The position numbers and the translations under genes are program-made. Positions 5,860 to 7,926 of a stretch of DNA of 7,926 nt are shown in pieces. Numbering within the stretch: the first letter of the stretch is position 1; the number at the start of each line of letters is the position of its first letter. The notes under the pieces are model-generated. The model had not been told where the DNA came from. It ran no database searches and saw nothing but the letters and a program-made list of their open reading frames with translations. The stretch comes from an uncultured Acidimicrobiales bacterium. GTDB taxonomy: Bacteria > Actinomycetota > Acidimicrobiia > Acidimicrobiales > Iamiaceae. The stretch lies in the NCBI GenBank assembly GCA_937926025.1, contig CALANQ010000553.1, positions 1-7,926 of the forward strand. Direction: 5' to 3'.

Positions 5860-5919
5860 GGGGGAGTCCAGGCAGATCCAGGGGAGTCCGGGTGAGTCCG
5901 GGGGACTCTGGGGGACTTC
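5860..5919. repeat. Six imperfect tandem decamers (consensus GGGGGAGTCC) upstream of the TSUP gene
   Basis: Successive 10-base units read GGGGGAGTCC, AGGCAGATCC, AGGGGAGTCC, GGGTGAGTCC, GGGGGACTCT and GGGGGACTTC on the plus strand. No reading frame with coding character crosses them. The G-runs at 5881-5884, 5890-5892, 5900-5904 and 5910-5914 are separated by 5, 7 and 5 bases and meet the usual G-quadruplex pattern on the plus strand, which is the template strand for TSUP. The unit length is close to one helical turn, so the copies would sit on one face of the DNA. GATCTGC (5845-5851) and GCAGATC (5872-5878) also form an inverted pair enclosing the first unit. A regulatory array or a simple replication-slippage repeat are both possible. 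Confidence 0.8.
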
Positions 5920-5939
5920 GATGCGTTCTAGATCATCTT

Positions 5940-5968
5940 GGATTCGTTCGAGACGCCCCGGGGAATCC
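5940..5968 (-). terminator. Weak hairpin after the GH3 gene
   Basis: GGATTC (5940-5945) and GAATCC (5963-5968) form a 6-bp stem with a 17-base loop that includes CCCCGGGG. It lies 20 bases beyond the GH3 stop on the minus strand. There is no T-run. It is the only terminator candidate I see here, and it is weak. Confidence 0.25.
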
Positions 5969-5988
5969 TGGGATGCTGCGACGGCTCG

Positions 5989-7926
5989 TCACCGGGAGGG
6001 CCGCAGCTCCACGATAGCGGACGCTGCGTCGGGGTCGGCGGCGTGGCGGGCCAGCGCCACCTCGATGGGTCCCGCGACGGGGGCCCAGTCGTGGGCGGCG
6101 GTGTCCCACCGGGCGAGGCGGGCGACCGGGAACCGGACCTCCACCACCTTCCGCTGGCCCGGTGACAGCTCGATCCGTTCGAAGCCGACGAGCTTGGCCG
6201 GTCCGCCGCCGGCGGAGGCGTACGCCTGCACCACCTCGACGCCGGCCCGCGTCCCGGCGTTGACCGCCGTGGTGGTGGCCACGATCTCGTCACCGTGCTG
6301 GGCGGCGCCCATGCCCAGCAGGGACAAGTCCGTGTAGCTGAGCCCGAAGCCGAACGGGTAGGCGGCGGCGTGGCCGTCGGCCGCCAGCTTCCAGTACCCG
6401 TGCCAGCAGTCGTAGGTGGCCTCGACGGCGTCCCGGTCGAAGGGCGGCAGGTGGTCCGGATGGGCGGGGACGCTGAACGGCAGCCGGCCCGTCGGCTCGG
6501 CCCGGCCGAGCAGCACGTCGGCGAGGGCGTGGCCGCCCTCCATCCCGGCGTACCAGGACTGCACCACGGCGCCGACGGTCCGGTCCCAGCCGTCGATCAG
6601 CACCGCGCTCCCGGCCACCAGGAACACGATGGTGCGAGGGTTCGCGGCGGCAACCGCGGCGATCAGGTCCTCGTCCTCGGGTCGGAGGCGCAGCGAGGCC
6701 CGGTCTCCGCCCTTGGCGAACCCGAAGCCGCCGGCACCCGTGGGGTCGCCCGGCGGCTCGAAGTGGTGCTCCTCGGCGGCTCGACGCGCCTCGTAGGCGG
6801 CGACCACCTCGGGCTCGTCCGCGGCCGGCATGAGCGCCGTGAGGTGGGCGGTGCCGCTGTCGCCGATGAACTCCCCCTCGTCGGCCTTGGTGTACCCGAC
6901 CACGACGATGGCCGCATGGGCGTCGGCGGCGATCGAGGCGTCGTCGTCGTGGTGGCGGACGTCGACCGCGGGGAGGGCGGCGCGCAGGCCGTCGAGCGGG
7001 GTGACGGCCGTGGGCGCCCACACGTCGCTCGATCCGCCGTCGCCCAGGTTCCGGACCGCGGCGAGGCGACCCAGGACCGCGACCGACCCGAGCGCGTCGG
7101 GGTCGAGCGGCAGGGTGGGAGCGCCGTCGACCGGCTCGTTGCGGAGGAGCACCATCGCCTTGGTGGCCGCTTCCCGGGCGAGGGCCCGGTGGGCCGGCTG
7201 GGCCAGCACGTCGATCGGCGGCCGGGGGCGGTCGAGCACCTCGTGGAACCGCAGCAAGGTGGCGATGACCCGGGTGGCCGCCGCGTCGATCTCGTCGGTG
7301 GTGCAGGCGCCGGCGGCCAGGTCGTCGTCGAGCCCGAAGGCGCGGATCATCCGGTACGGCATCTCCACGTCGAGCCCGGCGTGGACGGAGGCTCCGGCAT
7401 CTCGCAGGCCGAAGATCCAGTCCGAGATCACGAACCCGTCGAACCCCCACTGCTCCCGGAGCACGTCGGTGAGCAGCGTGCTGCTCTGCCCGCACCACTC
7501 GCCGTTGACCGCGTTGTACGCGCTCATCACCGATGCCACACCCTCGTCGACGATCCGGCGGAAGTGCGGCAGGTACACCTCGTGCAGGGCGGCCTCGTCG
7601 ACGGTCACGTCGACGGCGAACCGGGTGTTCTCCATCGAGTTGCAGGCGAAGTGCTTCACGCACGCCATGGCGTGGCGCTGCACGCCGCGGGTGAGGGCGG
7701 CGCCCAGCTCGCCGACGTGCACCGGATCCTCGCCGTAGGTCTCCTGCGCCCGACCCCACGCCGGGTGCCGCAGGACGTTGACGCACACGACGCCGTAGAG
7801 CGTGGCGCCGACCGACCGCAGCTCCACGCCGATGGCCTCGCCGATGTGCTCCTCCAGGGCGACGTCCCAGGTGGCACCGCGCGCCAGGGACACGGGGAAC
7901 GCGGTCGCCGGTCCGATCACCACGCC
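5989..7926 (-). CDS. Glycoside hydrolase family 3, beta-glucosidase-like, N-terminus outside window
   Basis: The frame is open to the right edge, so the start lies beyond it; GTG at 7923 is only an internal Val. About 645 residues are visible, numbered here from 7923. The N-terminal barrel shows GPATAFP, WGRAQETYGEDP, VKHFACNSMENTR (89-101), SAYNAVNG and the nucleophile motif GFVISDW with D168. The alpha/beta sandwich domain spans about 250-485 (AATKAMVLLRNE, VAVLGR, IVVVGYT, WYAGMEGG, LADVLLG). A fibronectin III-like domain spans about 522-644 (AYPFGFGLSYT, LVGFERIELSPGQ). It releases terminal beta-linked sugars such as glucose from oligosaccharides or glycosides. The segment usually carrying EGxDRxxL reads GGDRASLRL (405-413), so the acid/base is more likely in the DEGEFIG loop (348-354). 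The visible part lacks the very N-terminus, so a signal peptide cannot be judged. Sugar specificity is not determinable. Confidence 0.93.
   Translation of the reverse strand, partial: GVVIGPATAFPVSLARGATWDVALEEHIGEAIGVELRSVGATLYGVVCVNVLRHPAWGRAQETYGEDPVHVGELGAALTRGVQRHAMACVKHFACNSMENTRFAVDVTVDEAALHEVYLPHFRRIVDEGVASVMSAYNAVNGEWCGQSSTLLTDVLREQWGFDGFVISDWIFGLRDAGASVHAGLDVEMPYRMIRAFGLDDDLAAGACTTDEIDAAATRVIATLLRFHEVLDRPRPPIDVLAQPAHRALAREAATKAMVLLRNEPVDGAPTLPLDPDALGSVAVLGRLAAVRNLGDGGSSDVWAPTAVTPLDGLRAALPAVDVRHHDDDASIAADAHAAIVVVGYTKADEGEFIGDSGTAHLTALMPAADEPEVVAAYEARRAAEEHHFEPPGDPTGAGGFGFAKGGDRASLRLRPEDEDLIAAVAAANPRTIVFLVAGSAVLIDGWDRTVGAVVQSWYAGMEGGHALADVLLGRAEPTGRLPFSVPAHPDHLPPFDRDAVEATYDCWHGYWKLAADGHAAAYPFGFGLSYTDLSLLGMGAAQHGDEIVATTTAVNAGTRAGVEVVQAYASAGGGPAKLVGFERIELSPGQRKVVEVRFPVARLARWDTAAHDWAPVAGPIEVALARHAADPDAASAIVELRPSR

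Noticed and set aside
4588..5895. 435-residue plus-strand open frame across the lysozyme and TSUP genes
   Set aside because: Composition is Gly/Asp/His/Gln-rich shadow coding and both minus-strand genes have clear family motifs.
5860..5919. CRISPR array
   Set aside because: Units are 10 bases with no spacers and no cas genes nearby.
6290..7786. 498-residue minus-strand open frame inside the GH3 gene
   Set aside because: It is Arg/Pro-rich and in a different frame from the GH3 protein, which carries all conserved motifs.

Overview
The window is very GC-rich, with G or C at nearly every third codon position. It has actinobacterial hallmarks: TANNNT-type -10 boxes, a LigC-type ATP-dependent DNA ligase, tRNAs with encoded CCA, a GTG start, and terminator hairpins without T-runs. 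An actinomycete is likely, possibly of the Acidimicrobiia type, but the class assignment is an impression and not proven. No transposase, integrase, phage structural gene or CRISPR array is visible.

Layout. The plus-strand block (2-4155) holds the C-terminal end of a CocE/NonD-like hydrolase, a LigC-like DNA ligase, an M1-family zinc metallopeptidase lipoprotein, a tRNA-Asp/tRNA-Phe pair with its own promoter and a strong hairpin, and a small Pro/Gly/Ser-rich single-pass membrane protein. The minus-strand block (4255-7926) is read from right to left: a GH3 beta-glucosidase family enzyme cut by the right edge, a TauE/SafE (TSUP) permease, and a membrane-anchored GH25 lysozyme. The two blocks converge at about 4156-4254.

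Function. ligC and the M1 peptidase are one base apart and are probably translated together, though they share no obvious pathway. The lysozyme, the lipoprotein peptidase and the single-pass protein all act at or outside the membrane. The GH3 enzyme and the permease point to glycoside use and anion transport. These are mostly ordinary, individually recognisable families.

The least explained structure is between genes. (1) The 8-mer CGGGTCAC occurs exactly four times by my scan, as two inverted pairs, one on each side of the GH25 gene. The outermost copies extend to a perfect 11-bp inverted repeat (4174-4184 and 5047-5057). Each pair is concentric with a smaller inner hairpin. (2) Upstream of the TSUP gene there are six imperfect tandem decamers (5860-5919) with G-quadruplex potential, next to a perfect 14-bp palindrome (5830-5843). 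I found no clearly new multi-gene system; these intergenic elements are the parts most worth a second look.
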